Assembly (NCBI GenBank): GCA_963591565.1
Contig: CAVAUD010000025.1
Span: forward strand, 1 to 20,904
Direction: 5' to 3'
Source of the DNA: Paratractidigestivibacter sp963591565
Lineage (GTDB): Bacteria; Actinomycetota; Coriobacteriia; Coriobacteriales; Atopobiaceae
Length of the DNA: 20,904 nucleotides
Each line of letters starts with the position of its first letter. The first letter of the stretch is position 1. Below, piece after piece: positions 13,703 to 20,824 of the stretch. The notes below the pieces were generated by a model. It saw only the letters and a program-made list of their open reading frames with translations. It had not been told where the DNA came from and did no database searches. The position numbers and the translations under genes are program-made.

Positions 13703-15253
13703 TTAGCTCAGGATGAGGGAGCCGGCGAAGACGAGGGCGGCCATGCAGATCGCGAAGCCAAAGGCGTACTTGGCGATCTTGCCCATGATCTCGCCGTCTT
13801 TGCCCACCAGGCCGCAGGCGGCGCAGCCGATGGCGATGTTCTGAGGCGAGAGCATCTTGCCGGCCGAGGTGCCCAGCGAGTTGGCCGCGACCAGCCACGT
13901 GGGGTTGGCTCCGATGGAGCTGGCGGCCTGAAGCTGGACGTTGCCAAAGAGGACCTCGCTGGAGGTGCCGGAGCCGGTCACGAAGGTGCCCAGCGCGCCC
14001 AAGAGCGGCGCGACGATGGGGTAGGCGCCGCCGAGGGTCCCCACGAAGAAGGCCGCGATGCTGGCGATCATGCCGGAGTAGCCCATGATCTTCGCGCAGG
14101 CCAGGACGCCCAGCATGGTGACGATGGTCTTGGACATCTGCTTGCAGGTGTCGGCCAGGACGCGGGCCATCTCGGCCACGGAGCAGCCCTGGATGAGGCC
14201 GCCCACGATGCCGCAGATGAAGATCAGGACGCCCGGGGTGTTGATCCAGGTGAAGGTCAGGGTCGCGGTCGGGTCGCCGGCGTAGATGTTGACGGTGCTG
14301 GCGATCGAGGACAGCGGGGTGTTGATGACGGGGAAGAGCTTGCTGGTGAGAAGCAGCACGACGAAGATCAGGATGAACGGGGACCAGGCGCGCACGTCCT
14401 CGGCCACGGTCTCGTTGGCGCCGTCCTCGGACTGGCCGTCAAGACGGAACTCGGCGGGGACCTCCTTGCCCTTCTGGGACAGGGCGAAGGCGAAGGTGAT
14501 GACCAGCGAGGCAACCGCGGCCACGACGTCGGTCAGGGCCGGGCCGATGAAGGTCGCGGCGATGACCTCGGGAATCGCGAAGGAAAGGCCGGCGACCAGG
14601 GTGACGGGCAGGGCGCCCTTCAGGGCCTTGGGACCGCCGCCGACGAGCATGACCATGAGGATCGGGCAGGCCACGACAAAGGGGAAGACCTGGATGGCCT
14701 GGGTGCTGGCCAGCTGGATGGCGTCGATGCCGGTGATGGAGGCCAGGGTCGTCGTGGGGATGCCGATGGAGCCGAACATCGTGGGCACGCCGTTGGCGAT
14801 CAGGCAGGCGAGAATGGCCGTGATGGGGTTGAGGCCCAGGGCGACCAGCATGGACGCCGGGATGGCCACGGCGGTGCCGAAGCCGGCCATGCCCTCGAGG
14901 AAGCCGCCGAAGCACCAGCCGATGAGCAGCACGAGCACGCGCATGTCGCTGGAGACGCCGCACAGCATGTGCTTGATCGTCTCCATCGCGCCGGTGTGGA
15001 CGGTGAGGTTATAGGTGAAGACGGCCGCGATGATGACGATGACGATGGGCCAGATCGCCATGGCGAAACCCTCGAGCGCGGCGGTGGCGATGTTCACCGC
15101 GGACATCTGCCAGCCCAGGAAGGCGGCGACGATGGCGACGAGAAGGGCGCCGAGGCTGGCCTTGTAGGCCTCCATGTGCAGGCCGCACAGGGCGACTACC
15201 AGCCAAATGATCGGCGTGAGGGCAAGCAGGAACATTCCGAACAGCTCTAACAT
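13703..15253 (-). CDS. L-lactate permease family transporter (LctP/LldP)
   Basis: A 516-residue, very hydrophobic protein with about 12-13 membrane segments, close to the usual 500-560 residues. Family motifs include GFLEGMAGFGTAVAIPASMLVALG, seen here as its core FLEGMAGFGTAVAIPA, and near the C-terminus TGSGTSSEVLFGN with SPQNIAIGCAA. Members exchange lactate or glycolate with protons. The fermentative setting makes lactate uptake or efflux plausible, but substrate cannot be read from sequence. A charged loop lies mid-protein (SQKGKEVPAEFRLDGQSEDG). The start is ATG 15253 with GGGAG 5 bp upstream. No lactate-utilisation genes (lldD, lutABC) are adjacent. A palindrome 19-33 bp upstream may bind a regulator. 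Confidence 0.92.
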   Translation of the reverse strand: MLELFGMFLLALTPIIWLVVALCGLHMEAYKASLGALLVAIVAAFLGWQMSAVNIATAALEGFAMAIWPIVIVIIAAVFTYNLTVHTGAMETIKHMLCGVSSDMRVLVLLIGWCFGGFLEGMAGFGTAVAIPASMLVALGLNPITAILACLIANGVPTMFGSIGIPTTTLASITGIDAIQLASTQAIQVFPFVVACPILMVMLVGGGPKALKGALPVTLVAGLSFAIPEVIAATFIGPALTDVVAAVASLVITFAFALSQKGKEVPAEFRLDGQSEDGANETVAEDVRAWSPFILIFVVLLLTSKLFPVINTPLSSIASTVNIYAGDPTATLTFTWINTPGVLIFICGIVGGLIQGCSVAEMARVLADTCKQMSKTIVTMLGVLACAKIMGYSGMIASIAAFFVGTLGGAYPIVAPLLGALGTFVTGSGTSSEVLFGNVQLQAASSIGANPTWLVAANSLGTSAGKMLSPQNIAIGCAACGLVGKDGEIMGKIAKYAFGFAICMAALVFAGSLILS

Positions 15254-15271
15254 GACATCTCCCGGTGTTGT

Positions 15272-15286
15272 TGATCTTTGTGATCA
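15272..15286. promoter_or_regulatory. operator-like palindrome upstream of the permease
   Basis: TGATC-TTTGT-GATCA is a perfect 5-bp-arm inverted repeat nested inside GTTGA...TCAAC (15270-15299). It lies 19 bp before the permease ATG on an AT-rich stretch. Size and symmetry fit a GntR- or Crp-type dimer, but it matches no consensus exactly. No clear -10/-35 pair is assigned. Confidence 0.35.
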
Positions 15287-15341
15287 GTTTTGATTCAACT
15301 ACCGTTCACCGATGATATCACGCCGTTCACCCGGCCGGCGG

Positions 15342-16628
15342 CTAAACGACCTGGTAAATGAAAAAGTCGAGGTAGTGGCTCTCGGGCACGCCCCACAAAA
15401 TGGGGTGGTCGGGGGCCTGCTGGCGCTCCTCGACCTGCTTGAGCTGCACGTTTGCCTGGTGAGCCGCGTCTGCGATGGCCTGGGCGAGAAGATCGCGCGT
15501 CATGAAGTGGCTGCAGCTGCAGGTGGCCAGGTAGCCGCCGCGGGGCAGCAGGCGCATGGCCTGGTAGTTGATGTCGCGGTAGCCCTTGGTGGCGTGGCCC
15601 ACGGTGTTGCGGCTCTTGGTGAAGGCCGGCGGGTCCAGGACGATGAGGTCGAAGGGACCGCCTTCGTCGCGCAGGCGGGCGCGGTCGCGGGCGAGCTCGG
15701 GCAGGTACTCGAGGACGTTTGCGCAGGTAAAGCCCATCGTGGCGTCCAGGTTGTTGAGACGGGCGTTGGCGGCGGCCAGGTCGATGGCCGTCTGGCTCAC
15801 GTCGACGCAGCGGACGAACTCGGCCCCACCGGCGGCGGCGTTAAGGCCAAAGGGCCCCACGTGGCAGAAGCAGTCCAGCACGCGGCGGCCGGCCGCGATC
15901 TGGCGCACGGCGCGGCGGTTGTACTTCTGGTCCAAGAAGAATCCGGTCTTCTGGCTGTTCTCGATGTCCAGGTCAAAGGCCAGGCCGTTCTCGACAACCT
16001 TGATGCGGGCGGTCTCGGGGACCTCGGCGCCCTCGCCGTCCCACCAGCCCTTGTACTGGGCCAGGCCCTCCTTGACGCGGCTGGGCGAGTCGTTGCGCTC
16101 ATAGATCGCGGTGACGAGCTGGCCGTCTGCCTGCAGGGTCTTGAGCAGCAGCGGGTAGATGACGGGGCGCAAGAGCTCCATGCCCACGGTGCCCACCTGA
16201 GTGACCAGGACGTTCTCGTAGCGGTCGACGATGAGGCCGGGCAGGCCGTCCGCCTCCGAGAAGACGACGCGGCAGCAGTTGGTGTCGGGCTCGCAGCCGG
16301 GAAGGGCACGGCTGCCCATGGTCACGCGGCGGTGGTCCCACGACCAGGCGATCTTGCGGGCCCAAAAGGCCTCGTTAACGCGGTCGTTGGCGTTTCTCGT
16401 CACGATGCGCACGCGGATCTTGGACTCCTGCGAGATGAGGCCCGCGCCCTGCCACGTGCCGTTCTCCTCAAAGACGTCGACCACGCAGCCGTTGGTGATG
16501 GGGGTGCCGTCGGCGGCCGGATCGCAGCGCAGGACCTCGCCCTCGAAGACCCAGGGGTGCCCGGCCTTGAGCGAGCGCGCGGCCTTGCGCGTGACGATGA
16601 CCTGCGGATACGGGCGTGCCTGCTTCAT
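15342..16628 (-). CDS. rlmI: class I rRNA methyltransferase, RlmI type (PUA + Rossmann fold)
   Basis: A 428-residue protein. An N-terminal PUA-like RNA-binding domain (~8-85: RSLKAGHPWVFEGEV) precedes a middle domain (SEADGLPGLIVDRYE) and a SAM-binding Rossmann domain. Signature segments are KTGFFLDQKYNRR, VLDCFCHVGPFGLNAA for motif I, LIVLDPPAF for motif IV, and CSCSHF with the cysteine expected to attack cytosine C5. This order is typical of RlmI, which makes m5C1962 in 23S rRNA, and of related COG1092 proteins; exact target is inferred. AAGGAGA (16642-16636) lies 7 bp before ATG 16628. The permease begins 88 bp beyond its stop with no terminator in between, so the two may share transcripts. 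It is divergent from the phosphodiesterase gene. Confidence 0.88.
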   Translation of the reverse strand: MKQARPYPQVIVTRKAARSLKAGHPWVFEGEVLRCDPAADGTPITNGCVVDVFEENGTWQGAGLISQESKIRVRIVTRNANDRVNEAFWARKIAWSWDHRRVTMGSRALPGCEPDTNCCRVVFSEADGLPGLIVDRYENVLVTQVGTVGMELLRPVIYPLLLKTLQADGQLVTAIYERNDSPSRVKEGLAQYKGWWDGEGAEVPETARIKVVENGLAFDLDIENSQKTGFFLDQKYNRRAVRQIAAGRRVLDCFCHVGPFGLNAAAGGAEFVRCVDVSQTAIDLAAANARLNNLDATMGFTCANVLEYLPELARDRARLRDEGGPFDLIVLDPPAFTKSRNTVGHATKGYRDINYQAMRLLPRGGYLATCSCSHFMTRDLLAQAIADAAHQANVQLKQVEERQQAPDHPILWGVPESHYLDFFIYQVV

Positions 16629-16741
16629 GGGGCGGTCTCCTTGGCGAGAGGGGCGGGCAGGCCTGGGCGTGTTGGCGCCGCGCGGCCCGCGATGGCAACT
16701 TTGGACTGTCTCAGACTAACATCTTGTTGGGCGGCGGGGCC

Positions 16742-16747
16742 TAAAAT
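16742..16747 (+). promoter_or_regulatory. candidate -10 for the phosphodiesterase gene
   Basis: TAAAAT is a 5/6 match to a -10 in the AT-rich patch CTAAAATATG, 50 bp before ATG 16797. No -35 is convincing. Confidence 0.35.
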
Positions 16748-16796
16748 ATGGGTCTGACCGCCGTATTCCACAAACGCCTGCCGGGAGGGTGTCGCC

Positions 16797-18122
16797 ATGC
16801 CTCGCCTGTTCGTCATGACCGTCGACTCGCTGTTTACCGAGGAGCTGGCCGATGCCCGCCACCTGCCCGGATTTAGCGAGATCCTGCCCCGGGCGGCTGT
16901 CTTTGAGCACGTCGACTGCGTGTACCCCACGCTGACCTTCGTCTGCCACGCGAGCATCACGACGGGCTGCTGGCCTGTGCGCCACGGGGTCTCTCACAAC
17001 CAGGTCTTGGACCCGGCGTGCGAGGACGCGGCGTGGAACTGGGGTGCCGAGAGCATCAAAGTTCCAACTGTTTTCGACTACGCGAAGGCGGCTGGGCTTT
17101 CGACCGCGGCCGTGAGCTGGCCCGTTACCGTGGGCGACCCCGCGATCGACGTCAACGTGCCCGAGATGTGGGTCTCCAACGAGGAGGCCTGGAGCGGCCC
17201 CGATCTTCTCGCCAAGGCATTGGACGACCTATACGAGAAGAACTGCACGGAGTTTGGGCACGAGCTCTACCTGCGGCATCGCGACGTGATTCGCTACACG
17301 GACGACCCGCAGCCCGACGAGTTCGACGTTCGGTGCGTCGAGGACATTATTCGCGAGGTGAAGCCGCAGGTGCTCTTCACGCACCAGGCGTCGCTCGACC
17401 ACGCGCGGCACTTCCACGGGACGCGCTCGCCCGAGGCGCGGGCTGCGCTCGCTCGTCATGCCGAGTGGGTACAACGTTGTATTAACGCGATGAAGGACGC
17501 CGGAACCTATGACGAGACGATCTTCGTCATCCTGGGCGACCACGGCCACGTGCCCATCGAGGCGCGGCTGGCCCCCAACGTCTTGCTGCGCGACGCGGGG
17601 CTGATCGACGTCGGGGCGGACGGCCGCGTCACGGGTTGGCGGGCCTACGTTCTGGCGGGCGGGGCCTCTGGCCAGCTGTTTGTTGCCTCGCCGGACGATC
17701 TGCCAGCGGCGATGGACGCGCTGGCGCCGCTGCTTGAGGACGGGCTTGTCTCGGACGTCTTCACGCGCGAGGAGTGCGAGGCGCGCTTCCACGAGGGCGG
17801 CGACTTCGCGGTCATGCTGGAGGCCGCGCCCGGCTACGGCATCGTCTGCAACGTCGCGGGCAAGGTGGTCACCCCGTCGACCGACCCGGATTACTACTAC
17901 GCCGTCTCCACCCACGGCCACCTGCCGTTTCGCGGGCCCAAGCCGCCGCTCATCATCGCGGGCCCGGGCGTCGAGCCCGGCCGCTATACCGGGGCGCGCC
18001 TGATAGACGAGGCGCCGACCCTCATGCGCCTGGCGGGAATCCCGTTTGACGCGGCGGCCCTGGACGGCGAGGACCTTCTCGCCCCCGGATCGCGCGCCGT
18101 AAAAATGCCGGACGTCTGGTAG
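16797..18122 (+). CDS. alkaline-phosphatase-superfamily phosphodiesterase/nucleotide pyrophosphatase
   Basis: A 441-residue protein of the type I phosphodiesterase/nucleotide pyrophosphatase (NPP) group. Metal and catalytic features are in family order: TVDS with Asp10, YPTLTF with likely nucleophile Thr47, HASITTGCWPVRHGV matching the NPP NHYxxVTGxxPxxHG block, then SLDHARHFHG, GDHGH and STHGHLPF. All support a two-metal phosphodiester hydrolase. No signal peptide or membrane helix is present, so it should act in the cytoplasm, unlike most characterised NPPs. Possible substrates are nucleotide or small phosphodiester compounds; none can be chosen from sequence. The start is ATG 16797 with GGGAGGG about 7 bp upstream. 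Its last codons overlap a hairpin that terminates the convergent helicase gene. Confidence 0.85.
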   Translation: MPRLFVMTVDSLFTEELADARHLPGFSEILPRAAVFEHVDCVYPTLTFVCHASITTGCWPVRHGVSHNQVLDPACEDAAWNWGAESIKVPTVFDYAKAAGLSTAAVSWPVTVGDPAIDVNVPEMWVSNEEAWSGPDLLAKALDDLYEKNCTEFGHELYLRHRDVIRYTDDPQPDEFDVRCVEDIIREVKPQVLFTHQASLDHARHFHGTRSPEARAALARHAEWVQRCINAMKDAGTYDETIFVILGDHGHVPIEARLAPNVLLRDAGLIDVGADGRVTGWRAYVLAGGASGQLFVASPDDLPAAMDALAPLLEDGLVSDVFTREECEARFHEGGDFAVMLEAAPGYGIVCNVAGKVVTPSTDPDYYYAVSTHGHLPFRGPKPPLIIAGPGVEPGRYTGARLIDEAPTLMRLAGIPFDAAALDGEDLLAPGSRAVKMPDVW

Positions 18123-18132
18123 GACGCCCGGC
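18101..18132 (-). terminator. terminator of the helicase gene inside the end of the phosphodiesterase gene
   Basis: GCCGGACGTC (18107-18116) and GACGCCCGGC (18123-18132) form a 10-bp stem with one mismatch and a 6-nt loop spanning the plus-strand stop codon. On the minus strand it is followed by TTTTT (18105-18101). In the plus direction the nearest T run (18146-18150) is too distant to be a normal tail. Confidence 0.65.
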
Positions 18133-18161
18133 ACGCTGCCTGCTCTTTTTGAGTTCGCTGC

Positions 18162-19460
18162 TTAGTAGTGGCGCCCGTAGCGGCCGGCGGACATGCCGCG
18201 GCCGCGGCTGCGCGACCCGGCGAACATCGTGCGCGTGGGCTTCTTGGTGCTGCGGCCCTCCTGCGGGATGATGCGGCCGGCGTCGTACTTGAAGCCCTCG
18301 AGGTCCCAGGTGGGGATGAGCTTCTTGGTGAAGTACTCGATCTCGCGCAGGGGAGAGATCTCGTCGGGGGCCACGAAGGTGAAGGCCTGGCCGGTCGCGC
18401 CGGCGCGGCCCGTGCGGCCAATGCGGTGCACGTAGTCCTCGGGGTCCATGGGGACGTCGAAGTTGATGACGGCGTCGATGCCCGAGACGTCGATGCCGCG
18501 GCTCATGACGTCGGTGGCGACAAGGACCTGGATCTTGCCCTCGCGGAACTTCTCGAGCGCGCGCTCGCGGGCCTTCTGCGGGCGGTCGGCGTGCATGACG
18601 TCTACCTTGACCTGCACGTTCTTGAGCATCGTGCACAAGGTATCGACGCGCTGCTTGGTGCGGCAGAAGACCAGGACGCGGTTGAGGCCGCCGGCCGCGG
18701 GGGCCTCGGCATCGTCGCCGGCGGCCGCCCCCTCCGGCGCGAACCCGGCGAGCAGCGCCCGCAAAAGCTCCGGCTTCTGCGCCTGCGTGACGGGGCAGAG
18801 GTGCTCCTCGACCGTCTCGGCCGTCTGGCCCGAGCGCGAGATCTCGACCGTGACCGGCTCGTGCAGCAGCGCGTCGACCGTGCTCTTGATCGACGGCGGA
18901 AGCGTCGCGGAGAAGAGCAGCGTCTGGTGCTCCTTGGGCAGCTGGTTCATGATGCGCTTGACGCTCGGCCAAAAGCCCATGTCAAGCATGCGGTCGGCCT
19001 CGTCCAGGACCAGGACCTTCACGGCGTCCAGGCTCACGTGGCCGTGCTCGATGAGGTCGAGCAGGCGCCCCGGCGTCGCGACCAGAAGGTCGCAGCCGCG
19101 CTCGAGCTGCTTGATCTGCTTGTCGAAGCGCGCGCCGCCCATGACGATGACGGCCCGCTGGCCGGTCTTCTCGCATACGACCTTGACGACCTTGTCGATC
19201 TGGGCCGCAAGCTCGCGGGTGGGCGTGACGATCAGCGCGTGCGGGCCCTCGCCCGTCTCGCCGCCAATGCGCTGCAGGCAGGGCAGGGCGAAAGCCGCCG
19301 TCTTGCCCGTGCCGGTCTGCGCGCAGGCCACGACGTCTTTGCCCGCAAGCACGTGGGGGATGGCCTCGGCCTGCACAGGGGTGGCCTCGGTGAAACCAAG
19401 CGAAGCGATACCTTCGAGGATTTGCTCGTTTAGCCCGAGCTCGGCAAATGTAGTAGTCAT
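18162..19460 (-). CDS. DEAD-box RNA helicase (RhlE-like)
   Basis: A 432-residue helicase with every core motif: Q motif GFTEATPVQ (22-30), Walker A AQTGTGKT (47-54), PTRELA, DEAD (153-156), SATLP, then in the second RecA domain VLVFCRTK, VATDVMSRGIDVSG and HRIGRTGRAG. The short basic C-terminal tail (RSRGRGMSAGRYGRHY) is typical of RhlE-like proteins and would hold RNA non-specifically. It likely remodels rRNA or mRNA using ATP. An Ala/Glu-rich insert (~245-260) lies before the RTK motif. The start is ATG 19460, giving the normal MTTTFAELGL N-terminus; the open frame upstream to 19916 is antisense to metA and not translated. Its ribosome-binding site is weak (GGTGG about 12 bp away). It is divergent from metA. 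Confidence 0.92.
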   Translation of the reverse strand: MTTTFAELGLNEQILEGIASLGFTEATPVQAEAIPHVLAGKDVVACAQTGTGKTAAFALPCLQRIGGETGEGPHALIVTPTRELAAQIDKVVKVVCEKTGQRAVIVMGGARFDKQIKQLERGCDLLVATPGRLLDLIEHGHVSLDAVKVLVLDEADRMLDMGFWPSVKRIMNQLPKEHQTLLFSATLPPSIKSTVDALLHEPVTVEISRSGQTAETVEEHLCPVTQAQKPELLRALLAGFAPEGAAAGDDAEAPAAGGLNRVLVFCRTKQRVDTLCTMLKNVQVKVDVMHADRPQKARERALEKFREGKIQVLVATDVMSRGIDVSGIDAVINFDVPMDPEDYVHRIGRTGRAGATGQAFTFVAPDEISPLREIEYFTKKLIPTWDLEGFKYDAGRIIPQEGRSTKKPTRTMFAGSRSRGRGMSAGRYGRHY

Positions 19461-19548
19461 AGCTGCAAGTATCCACCATATGCCGAGTTCATGCACGCGA
19501 GAAGTGCGCGCGTTCGCCTGTTTTGTGCGCACCGGGTGAAGCGCCGCC

Positions 19549-19556
19549 GCTATACT
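19549..19556 (+). promoter_or_regulatory. candidate extended -10 (GCTATACT) for metA
   Basis: TATACT at 19551-19556 is a 5/6 match to a -10. The 11 bases GCTATACTGAG recur at the left edge of the window upstream of the partial gene. It would give a leader of about 95 nt before metA. Confidence 0.5.
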
Positions 19557-19572
19557 GAGAAGGCTAAACGAC

Positions 19573-19640
19573 TCGCCGACGGCAGACCGCTCGGCACAAA
19601 GGGTGAGGCGTGGTCCCATTAGCTGCGCTTTTGCCCCAGG
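19573..19640 (+). promoter_or_regulatory. possible structured leader of metA
   Basis: The leader contains GCCGA-CGG-CAGA-CCG-C-TCGGC, a good hairpin beginning near 19574, followed by a G/C-rich stretch. I could not match it to the SAM-I, SAM-II or SAM-IV riboswitch cores, and there is no clear terminator or sequestrator. Methionine control by this leader is therefore only a possibility. Confidence 0.2.
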
Positions 19641-19656
19641 AAAGGTTCGCACCACA

Positions 19657-20622
19657 ATGCCCATCAACATCCCCGACGGCTTGCCCGCCAAAGACATCCT
19701 GCACCAGGAGCGCATCTTCGCGCTCGAGGAGGAAGTGGCCAACAACCAGCAGATTCGTCCGCTGCGCGTCGTCATCTTGAACCTCATGCCCACCAAGGTC
19801 GAGACCGAGACGCAGATCCTGCGCCTCATCTCCAAGTCGCCGCTGCAGGTGAGCCTGGACTTCATGCGCGTCGACAGCCACGAGGCGACGCACGTCTCGG
19901 CCGACCACCTGGTCAAGTTCTACGACACCTTCGACGCCCTGAAGGACAACTACTACGACGGCTTCATCGTGACCGGCGCCCCCGTCGAGCACCTGGAGTA
20001 CGAGGACGTCGACTACTGGGACGAGTTCTGCCGCATCGTCGACTGGTCGCAGACCCACGTGCTGTCCACGATGTATCTGTGCTGGGGCGCGTTGGGCGCG
20101 CTGTGGCACCTGTACCAGATTCCCAAGAAGGCCCTGGGCGCCAAGCTCTTTGGCGTCTTCCCGCAGAAGCTCTGCGACGAGTACAACTTCTTGACCAACG
20201 GCTTCGACGAGGTCCACTACATGCCGCACTCGCGTCACGCCGCGATCGACACCGCCGCGCTTGCCGAGCACCCCGAGCTGCAGGTTCTTTCTGAGGGCTT
20301 CGACTCGGGCCCGGCCCTTATCGCCACCCGCGACTTCCACGAGGTCTACGTCACCGGCCACTTCGAGTATGGCCGAGACACGCTGGCCGGCGAGTTCTGG
20401 CGCGACTTCAACAAGGGCCTGCCCATTCGCGTGCCCGTCAACTACTTCCCCGAGGACGACCCCGAGAAGCAGCCGATTTTCACCTGGCGCGCCCACGCCA
20501 ACCTGCTGTACCGCAACTGGCTCAACTGGGTCTACCAGATGACCCCGTACGAGCTGGACCGCATTCCCGAGGTCATCGAGCAGCTCCACGGCGGCGGCGA
20601 CATCATGACGGACAAGTTCTAG
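19657..20622 (+). CDS. metA: homoserine O-acyltransferase MetA (predicted acetyl-CoA specific)
   Basis: A 321-residue member of the MetA family, a class I glutamine-amidotransferase-like fold that acylates homoserine in methionine synthesis. By codon counting the catalytic residues fall at the E. coli positions: Cys142 (LCWGAL), His235 and Glu237 (VTGHFEYG). Residue 111, in TGAPVEHLE, is Glu. Published work on Bacillus cereus MetA tied Glu111 to acetyl-CoA and Gly111 to succinyl-CoA use, so O-acetylhomoserine is the predicted product despite the common 'succinyltransferase' label. The start is ATG 19657: AGGAAAGG (19638-19645) precedes it and the N-terminus MPINIPDGLPA is canonical; ATG 19603 is too far upstream. 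No other met genes are in the window. Confidence 0.95.
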   Translation: MPINIPDGLPAKDILHQERIFALEEEVANNQQIRPLRVVILNLMPTKVETETQILRLISKSPLQVSLDFMRVDSHEATHVSADHLVKFYDTFDALKDNYYDGFIVTGAPVEHLEYEDVDYWDEFCRIVDWSQTHVLSTMYLCWGALGALWHLYQIPKKALGAKLFGVFPQKLCDEYNFLTNGFDEVHYMPHSRHAAIDTAALAEHPELQVLSEGFDSGPALIATRDFHEVYVTGHFEYGRDTLAGEFWRDFNKGLPIRVPVNYFPEDDPEKQPIFTWRAHANLLYRNWLNWVYQMTPYELDRIPEVIEQLHGGGDIMTDKF

Positions 20623-20699
20623 GCGCCGCGCGCGCCCGCGCCCGGCGATCCTGCCCGTTCCCTCGCGGGCCTAATTCCGGGGCCTGAGCTCAAAAACGA

Positions 20700-20824
20700 C
20701 GAAAGTTGGAGGCGGTTTGGCGGTCGGTCGAGTAGCCGGGGCATTCGGCTTCTCGCGACCTGCGGTTTTATGGGTGCCCAACCCGGGTCTACCCAGCAAC
20801 TCGCAAAACAGCCTCCAACTTTCG
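20700..20824. repeat. 125-bp intergenic element with long inverted arms (element 2)
   Basis: CGAAAGTTGGAGGC (20700-20713) is exactly complementary to 20811-20824. Pairing continues inward through 20723 with only two G·A mismatches and one wobble, about 24 positions in all. Inside, GGTCG...AGTAGCCG (20726-20738) pairs with CGGCT...CGACC (20746-20760) around a 7-nt loop. CGAGTAGCCG (20729-20738) also occurs in element 1, on its minus strand. CAAAAAC lies near both outer ends (20691-20697 and 20825-20831), a possible 7-bp target duplication. Of the rest of 20623-20904 I see only a weak hairpin (CGGTTT 20855-20860 with AAACCG 20873-20878), no coding signal and no clear metA terminator. Confidence 0.75.

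Noticed and set aside
13664..15250. Plus-strand open frame of 528 codons opposite the permease
   Set aside because: Its product is an extreme Gly/Asp/Ala/His-rich shadow, while the minus strand encodes a complete permease.
19573..19656. SAM riboswitch before metA
   Set aside because: The cores of SAM-I, SAM-II and SAM-IV that I could recall are not present; only an unspecific hairpin is seen.
19461..19916. Upstream extension of the helicase frame
   Set aside because: It lies antisense to the start of metA and across its promoter; the family N-terminus begins at ATG 19460.
11614..20824. Arms of the two hairpin elements as the same terminal repeat
   Set aside because: AAAGTGGGATAC in element 1 and AAAGTTGGAGGC in element 2 look alike, but they have opposite inside-outside polarity, so they are not equivalent ends.
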